Shown: piece after piece, positions 45,249 to 55,770 of the stretch
How the letters are laid out: each line of letters starts with the position of its first letter
Numbering within the stretch: the stretch's first letter is position 1
Assembly: GCF_010668805.1 (NCBI RefSeq)
Contig: NZ_WUFT01000005.1
Coordinates: forward strand, 186,001 to 250,000
Reading direction: 5' to 3'
From: Rhizobium phaseoli
Lineage (GTDB): Bacteria; Pseudomonadota; Alphaproteobacteria; Rhizobiales; Rhizobiaceae
Length of the DNA: 64,000 nucleotides
The notes under the pieces: model-generated
Seen by the model: the letters and a program-made list of their open reading frames with translations, nothing else
What the model was told of the DNA's origin: nothing
Databases searched by the model: none
Program-made: the position numbers and the translations under genes

Positions 45249-47330
45249 ATGGCAAAACTGAAGATTGACGGCAACGAAATCGAGGTTCCGGATCATTACA
45301 CGCTGTTGCAGGCGTGCGAGGATGCCGGCGCCGAAGTTCCGCGCTTCTGCTTCCATGAGCGGCTGTCGGTTGCCGGCAATTGCCGCATGTGCCTTGTCGA
45401 GGTGAAGGGCGGCCCGCCAAAGCCGCAGGCTTCCTGCGCCATGAGCGTGCGCGACATCCGCGGCGGCCCGAACGGCGAACTGGCCGAGGTCTTCACCAAC
45501 ACCCCGATGGTCAAGAAGGCCCGCGAAGGTGTGATGGAATTCCTGCTGATCAACCATCCGCTCGATTGCCCGATCTGCGACCAGGGCGGCGAATGCGACC
45601 TGCAGGACCAGGCGATGGCCTTCGGCATCGACACCTCGCGTTACCAGGAAGACAAGCGCGCCGTCGAGGACAAGTATATCGGCCCATTGGTCAAGACGGT
45701 GATGAACCGCTGCATCCATTGCACGCGCTGCGTCCGCTTCACCACCGAGGTCGCCGGCATTTCCGAACTCGGCCTGATCGGCCGCGGCGAGGATGCCGAG
45801 ATCACCACCTATCTCGAACAGGCGATGACCTCCGAGTTGCAGGGCAACGTCGTCGACCTTTGCCCTGTGGGTGCGCTGACCTCCAAGCCCTTCGCCTTCA
45901 CCGCGCGCCCCTGGGAATTGAACAAGACCGAATCGATCGACGTCATGGATGCCGTCGGTTCGGCGATCCGCGTCGATACCCGCGGCCGCGAAGTCATGCG
46001 CGTCCTGCCGCGTGTCAACGAGGCGATCAACGAAGAGTGGATCTCCGACAAGAGCCGCTTCATCTGGGACGGACTGAAGACCCAGCGCCTCGACCGGCCC
46101 TATGTCCGCCGCGACGGTCGCCTGCAGCCGGCCAGCTGGGCCGAGGCCTTCGGCGCCATCAAGGCTGCCGTTGCCGCCACGTCGGGCGACAAGATCGGCG
46201 CAATCGCCGGCGATCTTGCTTCCGTCGAAGAAATGTATGCGCTTTCCGAACTGGTGAAGTCGCTCGGATCGACCAATCTCGACTGTCGCCAGGATGGGGC
46301 GGCACTCGATCCGTCGCTCGGCCGCGCAAGCTACCTCTTCAACCCGACCATCTCGGGCATCGACCAGGCCGACGCGCTGCTGATCATCGGCGCCAATCCG
46401 CGCTTCGAGGCGGCAATCCTCAATACCCGCATCCGCAAGCGCTGGCGCCGCGGCAAGTTTCCGATCGGCGTGATCGGCGAGCCGAGCGAATTGCGCTACA
46501 CCTATGACTATCTCGGTGGTGGTCCGGACACGCTGAAGGATCTGGTCGACGGCGGTCACGCCTTTGCGGAGGTCCTGAAGAACGCCGCCAAGCCGATGAT
46601 CATCATCGGCCAGGGCGCGCTGTCGCGCACCGATGGCGCCGGCGTACTCGCCAGTGCTGCCAAGCTTGCCGGTTCGGTCGGCGCGGTCGTCGAAGGCTGG
46701 AACGGCTTTGCCGTCCTCCATACCGCAGCCTCGCGTGTCGGCGGCCTTGATCTCGGTTTCGTGCCGGGCGCCAAGGGCGTCAATGCCGCCGAAATGCTGA
46801 CGGCGATGGATGTGCTCTTCCTGCTCGGCGCCGACGAAGTCGACTTCACCGCCAAGAAGGCCAAGCTCACTGTCTATATCGGCTCGCATGGCGATAACGG
46901 CGCGCATCATGCCGACGTCATCCTGCCGGCCGCAGCCTATACCGAAAAATCCGGCACTTGGGTGAACACCGAAGGCCGCGTCCAGATGGGCAATCGTGCA
47001 GGCTTTGCACCGGGCGATGCCCGCGAAGACTGGGCGATCATCCGTGCCCTTTCCGACGTGCTCGGCAAGAAGCTTCCCTTCGATTCGCTCAGCGAATTGC
47101 GCGTCCGGCTCTATGCCGCTTTCCCGCATTTCGCCGCCATCGACGAGATCGCCGAAACCGATAGCGCCCAAATTGCCGCAGTTGCGAAAAAAGCCGGCAA
47201 GATGAACAAATCCGGGTTTGCGTCGCCGGTGAAAGACTTCTATTTGACGAACCCGATAGCGCGTGCCTCGGCTGTCATGGCGGAGTGCTCGGCATTGGCC
47301 CGCAACAACTTCAAAGTCGCGGCAGAGTAA
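45249..47330 (+). CDS. nuoG: NADH-quinone oxidoreductase subunit G (75 kDa)
   Basis: A 693-residue iron-sulfur subunit. The N-terminal [2Fe-2S] ferredoxin domain has PRFCFHERLSVAGNCRMCLV. Further cluster motifs are CPICDQGGECDLQDQA and CIHCTRCVRFTTEVAG, followed by a molybdopterin-oxidoreductase-like domain without cofactor (about 220-690). The 223-base gap before it contains two stem-loops (TCCGGCCG at 45030-45051 and GTTTGCC at 45207-45227) but no gene I can support. Confidence 0.97.
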   Translation: MAKLKIDGNEIEVPDHYTLLQACEDAGAEVPRFCFHERLSVAGNCRMCLVEVKGGPPKPQASCAMSVRDIRGGPNGELAEVFTNTPMVKKAREGVMEFLLINHPLDCPICDQGGECDLQDQAMAFGIDTSRYQEDKRAVEDKYIGPLVKTVMNRCIHCTRCVRFTTEVAGISELGLIGRGEDAEITTYLEQAMTSELQGNVVDLCPVGALTSKPFAFTARPWELNKTESIDVMDAVGSAIRVDTRGREVMRVLPRVNEAINEEWISDKSRFIWDGLKTQRLDRPYVRRDGRLQPASWAEAFGAIKAAVAATSGDKIGAIAGDLASVEEMYALSELVKSLGSTNLDCRQDGAALDPSLGRASYLFNPTISGIDQADALLIIGANPRFEAAILNTRIRKRWRRGKFPIGVIGEPSELRYTYDYLGGGPDTLKDLVDGGHAFAEVLKNAAKPMIIIGQGALSRTDGAGVLASAAKLAGSVGAVVEGWNGFAVLHTAASRVGGLDLGFVPGAKGVNAAEMLTAMDVLFLLGADEVDFTAKKAKLTVYIGSHGDNGAHHADVILPAAAYTEKSGTWVNTEGRVQMGNRAGFAPGDAREDWAIIRALSDVLGKKLPFDSLSELRVRLYAAFPHFAAIDEIAETDSAQIAAVAKKAGKMNKSGFASPVKDFYLTNPIARASAVMAECSALARNNFKVAAE

Positions 47331-47342
47331 GGGCAGGGGACT

Positions 47343-48386
47343 ATGGATTCTTTCTTTTCGACCTATGTCTGGCCGGCGATCATCATGATCGGTCAGTCGC
47401 TGCTGCTTCTCGTCTGCCTGCTCGTCTTCATCGCCTATGTGCTGCTCGCCGACCGTAAGATCTGGGCGGCCGTGCAGCTGCGCCGCGGCCCGAACGTCGT
47501 CGGCCCCTTCGGCCTGTTCCAGTCCTTCGCCGACCTTCTGAAGTTTGTCTTCAAGGAGCCGGTCATTCCGGCCGGCGCCAACAAGGTGGTGTTCCTGCTT
47601 GCCCCGCTGGTGACCGTGCTGCTGGCGCTTGCCACCTGGGCGGTGGTGCCGCTCGCCGATGGATGGGTGATTGCCAACATCAATGTCGGCATCCTCTATA
47701 TCTTCGCGATCTCTTCGCTCGAGGTCTACGGCATCATCATGGGCGGCTGGGCTTCGAACTCGAAGTATCCGTTCCTCGGCGCCCTGCGCTCGGCGGCACA
47801 GATGGTGTCCTATGAAGTCTCGATCGGCTTCGTCATCGTCACCGTGCTTCTTTGCGTCGGCTCGCTGAACCTGACCGATATCGTCAATGCGCAGCATACC
47901 GGCCTCGGCACCATGCTCGGCCTGCCGTCGTCGTTCCTCGACTGGCACTGGCTGTCGCTTTTCCCTATGTTCATCATCTTCTTCATCTCAGCACTTGCCG
48001 AGACGAACCGTCCGCCCTTCGACCTTCCGGAAGCCGAATCGGAACTCGTTGCCGGCTTCATGGTCGAATACGGCTCGTCGCCATACATGATGTTCATGCT
48101 CGGCGAATATGCGGCCGTCTGCCTGATGTGCTCGCTGACAACGATCCTCTTTTTGGGCGGCTGGCTGCCTCCGGTCGATATCTGGATCCTCAACTGGGTT
48201 CCGGGCATCATCTGGTTCATGCTGAAGGCCTGCTTCGTGTTCTTCATGTTCGCGATGGTCAAGGCTTTCGTCCCGCGCTACCGCTACGACCAGCTCATGC
48301 GCCTCGGTTGGAAGGTCTTCCTGCCGCTGTCGCTTGCCATGGTCGTCATCGTTGCATTCGTGCTGAAACTGATGGGTTGGGCATGA
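47343..48386 (+). CDS. nuoH: NADH-quinone oxidoreductase subunit H
   Basis: A 347-residue membrane subunit with eight or nine helices that contacts the quinone cavity. Family marks are [40 protein letters not shown] and the acidic loop [20 protein letters not shown]. It begins 12 bases after nuoG. Confidence 0.97.
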   Translation: MDSFFSTYVWPAIIMIGQSLLLLVCLLVFIAYVLLADRKIWAAVQLRRGPNVVGPFGLFQSFADLLKFVFKEPVIPAGANKVVFLLAPLVTVLLALATWAVVPLADGWVIANINVGILYIFAISSLEVYGIIMGGWASNSKYPFLGALRSAAQMVSYEVSIGFVIVTVLLCVGSLNLTDIVNAQHTGLGTMLGLPSSFLDWHWLSLFPMFIIFFISALAETNRPPFDLPEAESELVAGFMVEYGSSPYMMFMLGEYAAVCLMCSLTTILFLGGWLPPVDIWILNWVPGIIWFMLKACFVFFMFAMVKAFVPRYRYDQLMRLGWKVFLPLSLAMVVIVAFVLKLMGWA

Positions 48387-48426
48387 TGATGTCAGCTCTC
48401 GTTTCCGGCAATATTGGAGGTTGAAG

Positions 48427-48918
48427 ATGGCAAGCTTGTCCGGCTCCATCAGCTCGCTGTTTCTCAAGGAATTCGTCGGCGCTTTCTTTCTGTCGATGCG
48501 CTATTTCTTCCGCCAGAAGGCGACGATCAACTATCCCTTCGAAAAGGGTCCGGTCTCCCCTCGTTTTCGCGGCGAGCACGCGCTGCGCCGTTATCCGAAC
48601 GGCGAAGAGCGCTGCATCGCCTGCAAGCTCTGCGAGGCGATCTGTCCTGCCCAGGCGATCACCATCGAAGCCGGTCCCCGCCGCAATGACGGCACCCGCC
48701 GCACGGTGCGTTACGACATCGACATGGTGAAGTGCATCTATTGCGGCTTCTGCCAGGAAGCCTGCCCGGTCGACGCCATCGTCGAAGGCCCGAATTTCGA
48801 ATTCGCGACGGAAACCCGCGAAGAGCTTTATTTCGACAAGTCGCGGCTTCTGGATAACGGAGACCGGTGGGAGCGCGAAATCGCCCGCAACATCGCGATC
48901 GACTCGCCGTACCGCTGA
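48427..48918 (+). CDS. nuoI: NADH-quinone oxidoreductase subunit I (TYKY)
   Basis: A 163-residue ferredoxin-type subunit carrying clusters N6a and N6b. The two CxxCxxCxxxCP motifs are [12 protein letters not shown] and [15 protein letters not shown] 48427 with GGAGG 7 bases upstream gives MASLSGS; the TTG two codons before is rejected. It begins 40 bases after nuoH. Confidence 0.98.
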   Translation: MASLSGSISSLFLKEFVGAFFLSMRYFFRQKATINYPFEKGPVSPRFRGEHALRRYPNGEERCIACKLCEAICPAQAITIEAGPRRNDGTRRTVRYDIDMVKCIYCGFCQEACPVDAIVEGPNFEFATETREELYFDKSRLLDNGDRWEREIARNIAIDSPYR

Positions 48919-48978
48919 TCGAGTTTTTGAAATGCCGTAAGGGAGCTTAGCTGCTTCGGTCGCGGTCAATATGCACAG

Positions 48979-49036
48979 GAGCTTTGCCGGTCAGCCGCGC
49001 AAAGCTCTATCGGGCAGATAAACTCCCGGCTGCCCG
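48979..49036 (+). other. Two stem-loops between nuoI and nuoJ
   Basis: GAGCTTTGC/GCAAAGCTC (arms 48979-48987 and 48999-49007) and CGGGCAG/CTGCCCG (arms 49011-49017 and 49030-49036). There is no T-run. They occupy the largest gap in the membrane-arm half of the operon and could be mRNA processing or stability elements. Confidence 0.55.
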
Positions 49037-49060
49037 GGGGAAGATGAAAAAGGCACCAAC

Positions 49061-49675
49061 ATGGGTCTGCAGGCTCTATTTTTCTACCTTTTCGCCTTTG
49101 TCGCGGTGGCGTCGGCGTTCATGGTCATCTGGGCGAAGAACCCGGTTCACTCGGTTCTGTTCCTGATCCTGGTGTTCTTCAATGCGGCCGGCCTCTTCCT
49201 GCTGCTCGGTGCCGAATTCCTGGCGATGATCCTGCTCGTCGTCTATGTCGGCGCCGTCGCCGTGCTCTTCCTCTTCGTGGTGATGATGCTCGATATCGAC
49301 TTCACCGAATTGAGGGCCGGCGTTCTCGAATATGCGCCGATCGGCGGGCTGATCGGGGTGATCCTCGCGGCCGAGCTGATCGTCGTCATCGGCGGCAGCG
49401 TCATCTCGCCCGAGATCGCCAAGACGGTCGCCATGCCGATCCCGGCGCTGACGGAACGCACCAATACGGCCGCCCTCGGCGACGTGCTCTACACCAACTA
49501 CGTCTATTTCTTCGAGATCGCCGGTCTGGTGCTGCTGGTCGCCATGATCGGCGCGATCGTGCTGACGCTGAGGCACCGCACCAACATCAAGCGGCAGAAT
49601 ATTCCCAGGCAGGTTGCCCGCACGCCCGCCACCGCCGTCGAGGTGGTTTCGGTCAAGCCCGGGCAGGGCGTCTAA
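49061..49675 (+). CDS. nuoJ: NADH-quinone oxidoreductase subunit J
   Basis: A 204-residue membrane subunit with five helices. The segment [30 protein letters not shown] (helix 3 with its pi-bulge region, shown here only as the family mark around [11 protein letters not shown]) is strongly conserved. The C-terminal 40 residues are a basic cytoplasmic tail ([16 protein letters not shown]). The start is ATG 49061 after a long spacer. Confidence 0.95.
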   Translation: MGLQALFFYLFAFVAVASAFMVIWAKNPVHSVLFLILVFFNAAGLFLLLGAEFLAMILLVVYVGAVAVLFLFVVMMLDIDFTELRAGVLEYAPIGGLIGVILAAELIVVIGGSVISPEIAKTVAMPIPALTERTNTAALGDVLYTNYVYFFEIAGLVLLVAMIGAIVLTLRHRTNIKRQNIPRQVARTPATAVEVVSVKPGQGV

Positions 49676-49697
49676 GGCAGGTCAAGGAACAAAGAAC

Positions 49698-50006
49698 ATG
49701 GTCATCGGACTTTCCCACTACCTGACGGTCAGCGCCATCCTCTTCACGCTCGGCGTCTTCGGCATCTTCCTGAACCGGAAGAACGTCATCGTCATACTGA
49801 TGTCGATCGAGCTGATCCTGCTTGCCGTCAACATCAACATGGTCGCCTTCTCCTCCTTCCTGAACGACATCGTCGGCCAGGTCTTCGCGCTGTTCATCCT
49901 GACAGTCGCGGCTGCCGAAGCGGCGATCGGTCTTGCAATTCTCGTTGTCTTCTACCGCAACCGCGGCTCGATCGCGGTCGAAGACGTCAATATGATGAAG
50001 GGCTGA
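49698..50006 (+). CDS. nuoK: NADH-quinone oxidoreductase subunit K
   Basis: A 102-residue three-helix subunit of the proton path. The glutamates of helix 2 ([14 protein letters not shown]) and helix 3 ([14 protein letters not shown]) are in place. ATG 49698 follows CAAGGAACAAAGAAC, 22 bases after nuoJ. Confidence 0.97.
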   Translation: MVIGLSHYLTVSAILFTLGVFGIFLNRKNVIVILMSIELILLAVNINMVAFSSFLNDIVGQVFALFILTVAAAEAAIGLAILVVFYRNRGSIAVEDVNMMKG

Positions 50007-50013
50007 GTGGCTC

Positions 50014-52014
50014 ATGTTCCTCTATAAGGCTATCGTCTTTCTTCCCTTGATCGGCGCGATCGTCGCCGGCCTGTTCGGCCGCGCCATCGGCGCCAAGGCT
50101 TCGGAATATGTCACCAGCGGTCTGATGATCATCGCCGCCATCCTGTCCTGGGTGGTGTTCTTCACCGTCGCCATGGGCCATGCCGAAGGTGGGCCGATCA
50201 AGGTCGAGGTGCTGCGCTGGATCCAGTCCGGCGGCATCGACGTCTCCTGGTCGCTGCGCGTGGATACGCTGACCTCCGTCATGCTGATCGTCGTCAACAC
50301 GGTCTCGACGCTGGTGCACGTCTATTCGATCGGCTACATGCATACCGATCCGCATCGTCCGCGCTTCTTCGCCTATCTCTCGCTCTTCACCTTCGCCATG
50401 CTGATGCTGGTGACCGCCGACAACCTTGCCCAGATGTTCTTCGGCTGGGAAGGCGTCGGTCTCGCCTCCTACCTGCTGATCGGCTTCTGGTTCAAGAAGC
50501 CGTCGGCAACGGCAGCGGCGATGAAGGCCTTCATCGTCAACCGCGTCGGCGACTTCGGCTTCGTGCTCGGCATTGCCGGCGTCTTCGTGCTGTTCGGTTC
50601 GATCAATCTCGACACGATCTTCGCCAATGCCTCGAATTTCGCCCCGCATGAAGGCGGCGGCGAGGCGAGCGAAGTCATCCTCAACCTCTTCGGCATGCAG
50701 CTCGACAAGGCGCATGCGCTGACCGGCGTCTGCCTGCTGCTGTTCATGGGCGCCATGGGCAAGTCGGCGCAGTTCCTGCTGCACACCTGGCTGCCCGACG
50801 CCATGGAAGGCCCGACCCCGGTCTCGGCCCTCATCCATGCCGCCACCATGGTCACCGCCGGCGTCTTTCTCGTCGCCCGCATGTCGCCGCTCTTCGAACT
50901 GTCGCCGGATGCGCTCGTCGTCGTCACCGTCATCGGTGCGATCACCGCCTTCTTCGCGGCAACCGTCGGCCTGGTGCAGAACGACATCAAGCGCGTCATC
51001 GCCTATTCCACCTGTTCGCAGCTCGGCTACATGTTCGTGGCGCTCGGAGTAGGGGCCTATGGCGCGGCGATCTTCCATCTGTTCACGCACGCCTTCTTCA
51101 AGGCGCTGCTCTTCCTCTGCGCCGGCTCGGTCATCCATTCCGTCGATGGCGAGCAGGACATGCGCTACATGGGCGGCCTGTATCCGCATATCAAAGTTAC
51201 CGGCATCCTGATGATCATCGGCACGCTGGCGATCACCGGCGTCGGCATTCCCTTCACGCCGATCGGCTTTGCCGGCTTCTTCTCCAAGGACGTGATCATC
51301 GAGGCGACCTATGCTTCGCATTCGCCGGTCGCAGGCTTTGCCTTCTCGCTGCTGGTCATCGCGGCTCTCTTCACCAGCTTCTATTCCTGGCGCCTGATCT
51401 TCATGACCTTCTTCGGCAAGCCGCGCGCTTCGCATGAGGTGATGCATCATGTCCACGAATCGCCGCAGGTCATGCTGGTGCCGCTTTATCTTCTGGCGAT
51501 CGGCGCAGTGTTTGCCGGCGTGATCTTCGAAGGCCGGTTCTACGGCGAGGAGTACGCCGAGTTCTGGAAGGGCGCGCTGTTTACCGGGGCCGAGAACGAA
51601 CTGGTCGAACAGTTCCATCACGTGCCGGCGCTCGTGGGCTTGAGCCCGTTCATCGCCATGCTGCTCGGCTTCGTTCTTGCCTGGTACATGTATATCCGTT
51701 CGCCGCAGACGCCGCGCACCCTCGCCAGGCAGCACCGCATTCTCTACCAGTTCCTGTTGAACAAGTGGTATTTCGACGAACTCTACGACTTCCTCTTCGT
51801 CCGCACGGCCAAGGCGCTCGGCCGCTTCCTGTGGAAGAAGGGTGACGTCGGCGTCATCGACACCTACGGCCCGAACGGCGTTGCCGCCCGCGTCGTCGCC
51901 GTTACCGACCGCGTCGTCCGCCTGCAGACCGGTTACCTCTATCACTATGCCTTCGCCATGCTGATCGGCATTGCGGCGCTTGTTACCTGGATGATGCTCG
52001 GGAGTTCCTTCTGA
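50014..52014 (+). CDS. nuoL: NADH-quinone oxidoreductase subunit L
   Basis: A 666-residue antiporter-like subunit and the distal proton pump of the membrane arm. The core has [39 protein letters not shown] and the broken-helix lysines. The C-terminus carries the long lateral helix and final anchor. It overlaps nuoM by one base (TGATG). Confidence 0.97.
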   Translation: MFLYKAIVFLPLIGAIVAGLFGRAIGAKASEYVTSGLMIIAAILSWVVFFTVAMGHAEGGPIKVEVLRWIQSGGIDVSWSLRVDTLTSVMLIVVNTVSTLVHVYSIGYMHTDPHRPRFFAYLSLFTFAMLMLVTADNLAQMFFGWEGVGLASYLLIGFWFKKPSATAAAMKAFIVNRVGDFGFVLGIAGVFVLFGSINLDTIFANASNFAPHEGGGEASEVILNLFGMQLDKAHALTGVCLLLFMGAMGKSAQFLLHTWLPDAMEGPTPVSALIHAATMVTAGVFLVARMSPLFELSPDALVVVTVIGAITAFFAATVGLVQNDIKRVIAYSTCSQLGYMFVALGVGAYGAAIFHLFTHAFFKALLFLCAGSVIHSVDGEQDMRYMGGLYPHIKVTGILMIIGTLAITGVGIPFTPIGFAGFFSKDVIIEATYASHSPVAGFAFSLLVIAALFTSFYSWRLIFMTFFGKPRASHEVMHHVHESPQVMLVPLYLLAIGAVFAGVIFEGRFYGEEYAEFWKGALFTGAENELVEQFHHVPALVGLSPFIAMLLGFVLAWYMYIRSPQTPRTLARQHRILYQFLLNKWYFDELYDFLFVRTAKALGRFLWKKGDVGVIDTYGPNGVAARVVAVTDRVVRLQTGYLYHYAFAMLIGIAALVTWMMLGSSF

Positions 52015-53525
52015 TGACCGATTGGCCTATTCTTTCAACGGTCACCTTCCTGCCGCTCGTCGGCGTGGTGCTCCTGCTATTGATGAACGGCGAAAGCGAA
52101 ACCGGCCGGAAGAACGTGCTGTGGATCTCGCTGATCACCACCGTCTTCACCTTCATCGTCTCGCTTCTCATCTGGACCGGCTTCGACAATGCCAATCCGG
52201 GCTTCCAGATGCTCGAAAAGCATGACTGGCTCGGCACCGGCATCGGCTACCACCTGGGCGTCGACGGCATCTCGATGCTGTTCGTCATCCTGTCGACCTT
52301 CCTCATGCCCTTCTGCGTGCTGGCGAGCTGGCTCTCGATCGAGAAGCGCCTGAAGGAATATATGATCGCCTTCCTCATCCTCGAAACGATGATGGTCGGT
52401 GTCTTCGTCTCGCTTGATATCGTGCTTTTCTACGTCTTCTTCGAGGCGGGCCTCATCCCGATGTTCCTGATCATCGGCGTTTGGGGTGGCAAAGACCGTG
52501 TCTACGCGAGTTACAAGTTCTTCCTTTATACGCTGCTCGGCTCGGTGCTGATGCTGCTCGCCATCATGGCGATGTACTGGCAGGCCGGCACGACCGACAT
52601 CACCGCACTGCTCGCTTATAAATTCCCGCCGGCGCTGCAGACTTGGTTATGGCTTGCCTTCTTTGCCTCCTTCGCGGTGAAAATGCCGATGTGGCCGGTT
52701 CATACCTGGCTTCCGGATGCCCACGTTCAGGCGCCGACGGCAGGCTCGGTGATCCTGGCCGGCGTGCTCTTGAAGCTCGGCGGCTACGGTCTCATCCGCT
52801 TCTCGCTCGGCATGTTCCCGGTCGCATCAGACTATTTCGCGCCGTTCGTCTTCGCCCTGTCGGTCATTGCGATCATCTATACCTCGCTGGTGGCGATGAT
52901 GCAGGACGATATCAAGAAGCTGATCGCCTATTCCTCGGTGGCGCACATGGGCTACGTCACAATGGGCATCTTTGCCGCCAACATGCAGGGTGTTCAGGGT
53001 TCGATCTTCCAGATGCTGTCGCACGGCATCGTCTCCGGCGCGCTCTTCCTCTGCGTCGGCGTCATTTACGACCGCACCCACACCCGCGAGATCAACGCCT
53101 ATGGCGGCCTGGTCAACAACATGCCGAAATATGCCGTCGCCATGATGATCTTCACCATGGCCAATGTCGGGCTTCCCGGCACGTCCGGCTTCATCGGCGA
53201 GTTCCTGACGCTGATCGGCGTCTTCCGGGTCAATACCTGGGTCGCGCTGTTTGCCGCCACCGGCGTCATCCTCTCGGCCGCCTATGCACTCTGGCTTTAT
53301 CGCCGGGTGATCTTCGGCGCGCTGGAGAAGGAAAAGCTGAAGGCGCTGCTCGATCTTTCCAGACGCGAACAGCTGATCCTCTACCCGCTGGTCGCACTGA
53401 CCATCTTCTTCGGCGTTTACCCGGCTCCGGTCTTCGATGCGACGGCCGCCTCGGTGGATCTGCTGGTCAACAACTACACGGCCGCCGTGCACGCAGCGCA
53501 GAATGTTGCGCTGTCTATGAATTGA
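52014..53525 (+). CDS. nuoM: NADH-quinone oxidoreductase subunit M
   Basis: A 503-residue antiporter-like proton-pumping subunit with 14 helices. Family marks are [20 protein letters not shown] (helix 5 glutamate), [19 protein letters not shown] and [15 protein letters not shown]. Translation is coupled to nuoL. Confidence 0.97.
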   Translation: MTDWPILSTVTFLPLVGVVLLLLMNGESETGRKNVLWISLITTVFTFIVSLLIWTGFDNANPGFQMLEKHDWLGTGIGYHLGVDGISMLFVILSTFLMPFCVLASWLSIEKRLKEYMIAFLILETMMVGVFVSLDIVLFYVFFEAGLIPMFLIIGVWGGKDRVYASYKFFLYTLLGSVLMLLAIMAMYWQAGTTDITALLAYKFPPALQTWLWLAFFASFAVKMPMWPVHTWLPDAHVQAPTAGSVILAGVLLKLGGYGLIRFSLGMFPVASDYFAPFVFALSVIAIIYTSLVAMMQDDIKKLIAYSSVAHMGYVTMGIFAANMQGVQGSIFQMLSHGIVSGALFLCVGVIYDRTHTREINAYGGLVNNMPKYAVAMMIFTMANVGLPGTSGFIGEFLTLIGVFRVNTWVALFAATGVILSAAYALWLYRRVIFGALEKEKLKALLDLSRREQLILYPLVALTIFFGVYPAPVFDATAASVDLLVNNYTAAVHAAQNVALSMN

Positions 53526-53543
53526 TGACGGGACTTATCGGAC

Positions 53544-54989
53544 ATGACCGCTGAAACAATTCTCCTCAGTCTGCATCTTTCCGCGCCGGAGCTCATCCTC
53601 GCGGTCGGCGCCCTTGTCCTGTTGATGGTCGGCGTCTTCTCAGGCGAGCGGTCGGGCCTCGTCGTCACCGGCCTCGCCATCGTGCTGCTGCTGGCCGCTG
53701 GCCTGTGGCTGCTCTTCGTGCCCGCTGAAGGGCTCGCCTATGGCGGCGTCTACATGGCCGACGGCTTCTCGCGATTCATGAAGCTGGTGGCGCTCATCGG
53801 TTCGCTGGTCGCCCTGTTCATGACGACCGGCCACGCACGCGAAAACCAGCTCGACAAGTTCGAGTTCCCGGTTCTGCTGGTGCTTGCGACCCTCGGCATC
53901 CTGCTGATGATCTCGGCCAACGACCTGATCTCGCTCTATCTCGCGCTGGAACTGCAGTCGCTGGCGCTCTATGTCGTCGCTGCGATCAACCGCGACAGCC
54001 TGAAATCGACCGAAGCCGGCCTGAAATATTTCGTTCTCGGCGCGCTTTCCTCCGGCATGCTGCTCTACGGCATGTCGCTGGTCTACGGCTTCACCGGCCA
54101 CACCCAGTTCTCCGAAATCGCCCAGGCGCTTTCCGTCGAGGGTGCGCGTTCGCTCGGTCTGATCTTCGGCCTGGTCTTCATCCTTGCCGGCATCGCCTTC
54201 AAGATCTCCGCCGTTCCCTTCCATATGTGGACGCCCGACGTTTATGAAGGCGCGCCGACGCCGGTCACTGCCTTCCTGGCCGCAGCCCCCAAGGTTGCCG
54301 CCATGGCGATGATGACCCGCATCGTCATCACCGCCTTCCAGCCGGTTCTGGCGGATTGGCAGCAGGTCATCGTCTTCATCTCGATCGCTTCGATGCTGCT
54401 CGGCGCGTTTGCCGCGATCGGCCAGAAGAACATCAAGCGACTGATGGCCTATTCGTCGATCGGCCACATGGGCTATGCGCTGGTCGGCCTTGCCGCCGGC
54501 AACCAGACCGGCGTTTCCGGCGTCATGCTGTATATGGTCATCTACATGGTCATGACCCTCGGCACCTTTGCGATCATCATGTCGATGCGCCGCAAGGACG
54601 GCACCGTCGTCGAAAATGTCGACGATCTCGCCGGCCTTTCCACCACCAACCCGTTCATGGCCGTGGTGCTGACGGCGCTGATGTTCTCGCTGGCCGGTAT
54701 CCCACCGCTCGCCGGCTTCTTCGCGAAGTACTTCGTCTTCGTCGCCGCCATCGAAGCCAAGCTTTATGCGCTCGCCATCATCGGCGTACTCGCCTCGGTC
54801 GTCGGCGCTTATTATTATCTGCGCGTCATCAAGCTGATGTGGTTCGATGAGGCGACCGGCGAATTCGCCCGCGTCTCCGGTTCGTTGCGTCTGGTCTTCG
54901 GTCTCTCCGGTCTGTTCGTCACCGCCTATGTCTTGATCGGCGGCCCGATCGGCGGTGCGGCCGAGCTTGCCGCCGCGACGCTCTTTTGA
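53544..54989 (+). CDS. nuoN: NADH-quinone oxidoreductase subunit N
   Basis: A 481-residue antiporter-like proton-pumping subunit. Marks are [37 protein letters not shown] and [16 protein letters not shown]. It is the last complex I gene, but the operon appears to continue because its stop overlaps the birA start (TGATG). Confidence 0.97.
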   Translation: MTAETILLSLHLSAPELILAVGALVLLMVGVFSGERSGLVVTGLAIVLLLAAGLWLLFVPAEGLAYGGVYMADGFSRFMKLVALIGSLVALFMTTGHARENQLDKFEFPVLLVLATLGILLMISANDLISLYLALELQSLALYVVAAINRDSLKSTEAGLKYFVLGALSSGMLLYGMSLVYGFTGHTQFSEIAQALSVEGARSLGLIFGLVFILAGIAFKISAVPFHMWTPDVYEGAPTPVTAFLAAAPKVAAMAMMTRIVITAFQPVLADWQQVIVFISIASMLLGAFAAIGQKNIKRLMAYSSIGHMGYALVGLAAGNQTGVSGVMLYMVIYMVMTLGTFAIIMSMRRKDGTVVENVDDLAGLSTTNPFMAVVLTALMFSLAGIPPLAGFFAKYFVFVAAIEAKLYALAIIGVLASVVGAYYYLRVIKLMWFDEATGEFARVSGSLRLVFGLSGLFVTAYVLIGGPIGGAAELAAATLF

Positions 54990-55753
54990 TGGCTTCCGAC
55001 GGACGGCGCCGGATATCGCTCGGCGATTTCAGGCACGAGGCTCTGTCGGAAACATCGTCCACCAACAGCGAATGCCTCGCCCGGGCTCGGGCGGGCGATG
55101 GCGGTAATCTCTGGGTGACGGCCGAACGGCAGACCGGCGGCCGTGGCCGCCGCGGCAGGCTCTGGGTTTCCGAACCTGGCAATCTCTACGCTTCTCTTCT
55201 GCTGATCGACCCGGCGCCGATGGAGCGCCTGAGCTCCTTGCCGCTTGCTGTTGCCGTTGCCGTGCACCAGGCAATCCGCCAGGTCTTGCCGCCGGGTGCC
55301 GAGCCGCTCGAGATCAAATGGCCGAACGATGTCCTCATCGGCCGAAAGAAGACCTGCGGCATTCTCGTTGAAGGTGAGAGGCTGCCGGATGGCCGCTATG
55401 CGCTGATCGTCGGCATCGGCATCAATGTTTCGGTGATGCCGGACAATCCGCTCTACCCCGTCACCTGTCTGCGTCAGCATGCGAGTGCGGCCTCGCCGGA
55501 GGAGCTTTTCGCCCATCTCTTCGCAGCGATGGCGGAGGTGCTTGATCAATGGGATCAAGGGCGCGGCGTCGGCGAGATCACCGCACGCTGGCGCACCGTC
55601 GCCTGCGGCATCGGCGAAAAGATCACCGTGAACTTGCCGGACCGATCGATTTCCGGACAATTCGCCGGAATTGATGATAATGGCTTGTTGATGCTCGATA
55701 CCGGCACTGGCAGGATGATGCCCATTGCTGCCGGTGATGTGTTTTTTAGATAG
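54989..55753 (+). CDS. birA: Biotin-[acetyl-CoA carboxylase] ligase
   Basis: A 254-residue monofunctional biotin protein ligase that activates biotin as biotinyl-AMP and transfers it to BCCP and pyruvate carboxylase. The core motifs are ETSSTNSE, AERQTGGRGRRGRLWVS (biotin/ATP loop), KWPNDVLIGRKKTCGILVE and GIGINV. There is no N-terminal helix-turn-helix, so it does not act as the BirA repressor. The start overlaps the nuoN stop. The nuoN-birA link is common in alphaproteobacteria. Confidence 0.95.
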   Translation: MASDGRRRISLGDFRHEALSETSSTNSECLARARAGDGGNLWVTAERQTGGRGRRGRLWVSEPGNLYASLLLIDPAPMERLSSLPLAVAVAVHQAIRQVLPPGAEPLEIKWPNDVLIGRKKTCGILVEGERLPDGRYALIVGIGINVSVMPDNPLYPVTCLRQHASAASPEELFAHLFAAMAEVLDQWDQGRGVGEITARWRTVACGIGEKITVNLPDRSISGQFAGIDDNGLLMLDTGTGRMMPIAAGDVFFR

Positions 55754-55770
55754 CGGAAAAAACGAAAATT

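Noticed and set aside
45022..45261. 79-codon frame starting in an ATGA overlap after the H3TH protein gene
   Set aside because: The overlap is suggestive, but the product is low-complexity Gly/Arg/Ala, contains stem-loop sequence and runs into the nuoG start and its ribosome site.
45147..47948. 933-codon leftward open frame opposite nuoG and nuoH
   Set aside because: It is the antisense shadow of two strongly conserved genes, with repetitive low-complexity charged sequence and no family; high GC leaves antisense frames open.
49987..51945. 652-codon leftward frame opposite nuoL
   Set aside because: Antisense shadow of a membrane protein gene, giving a charged low-complexity product.
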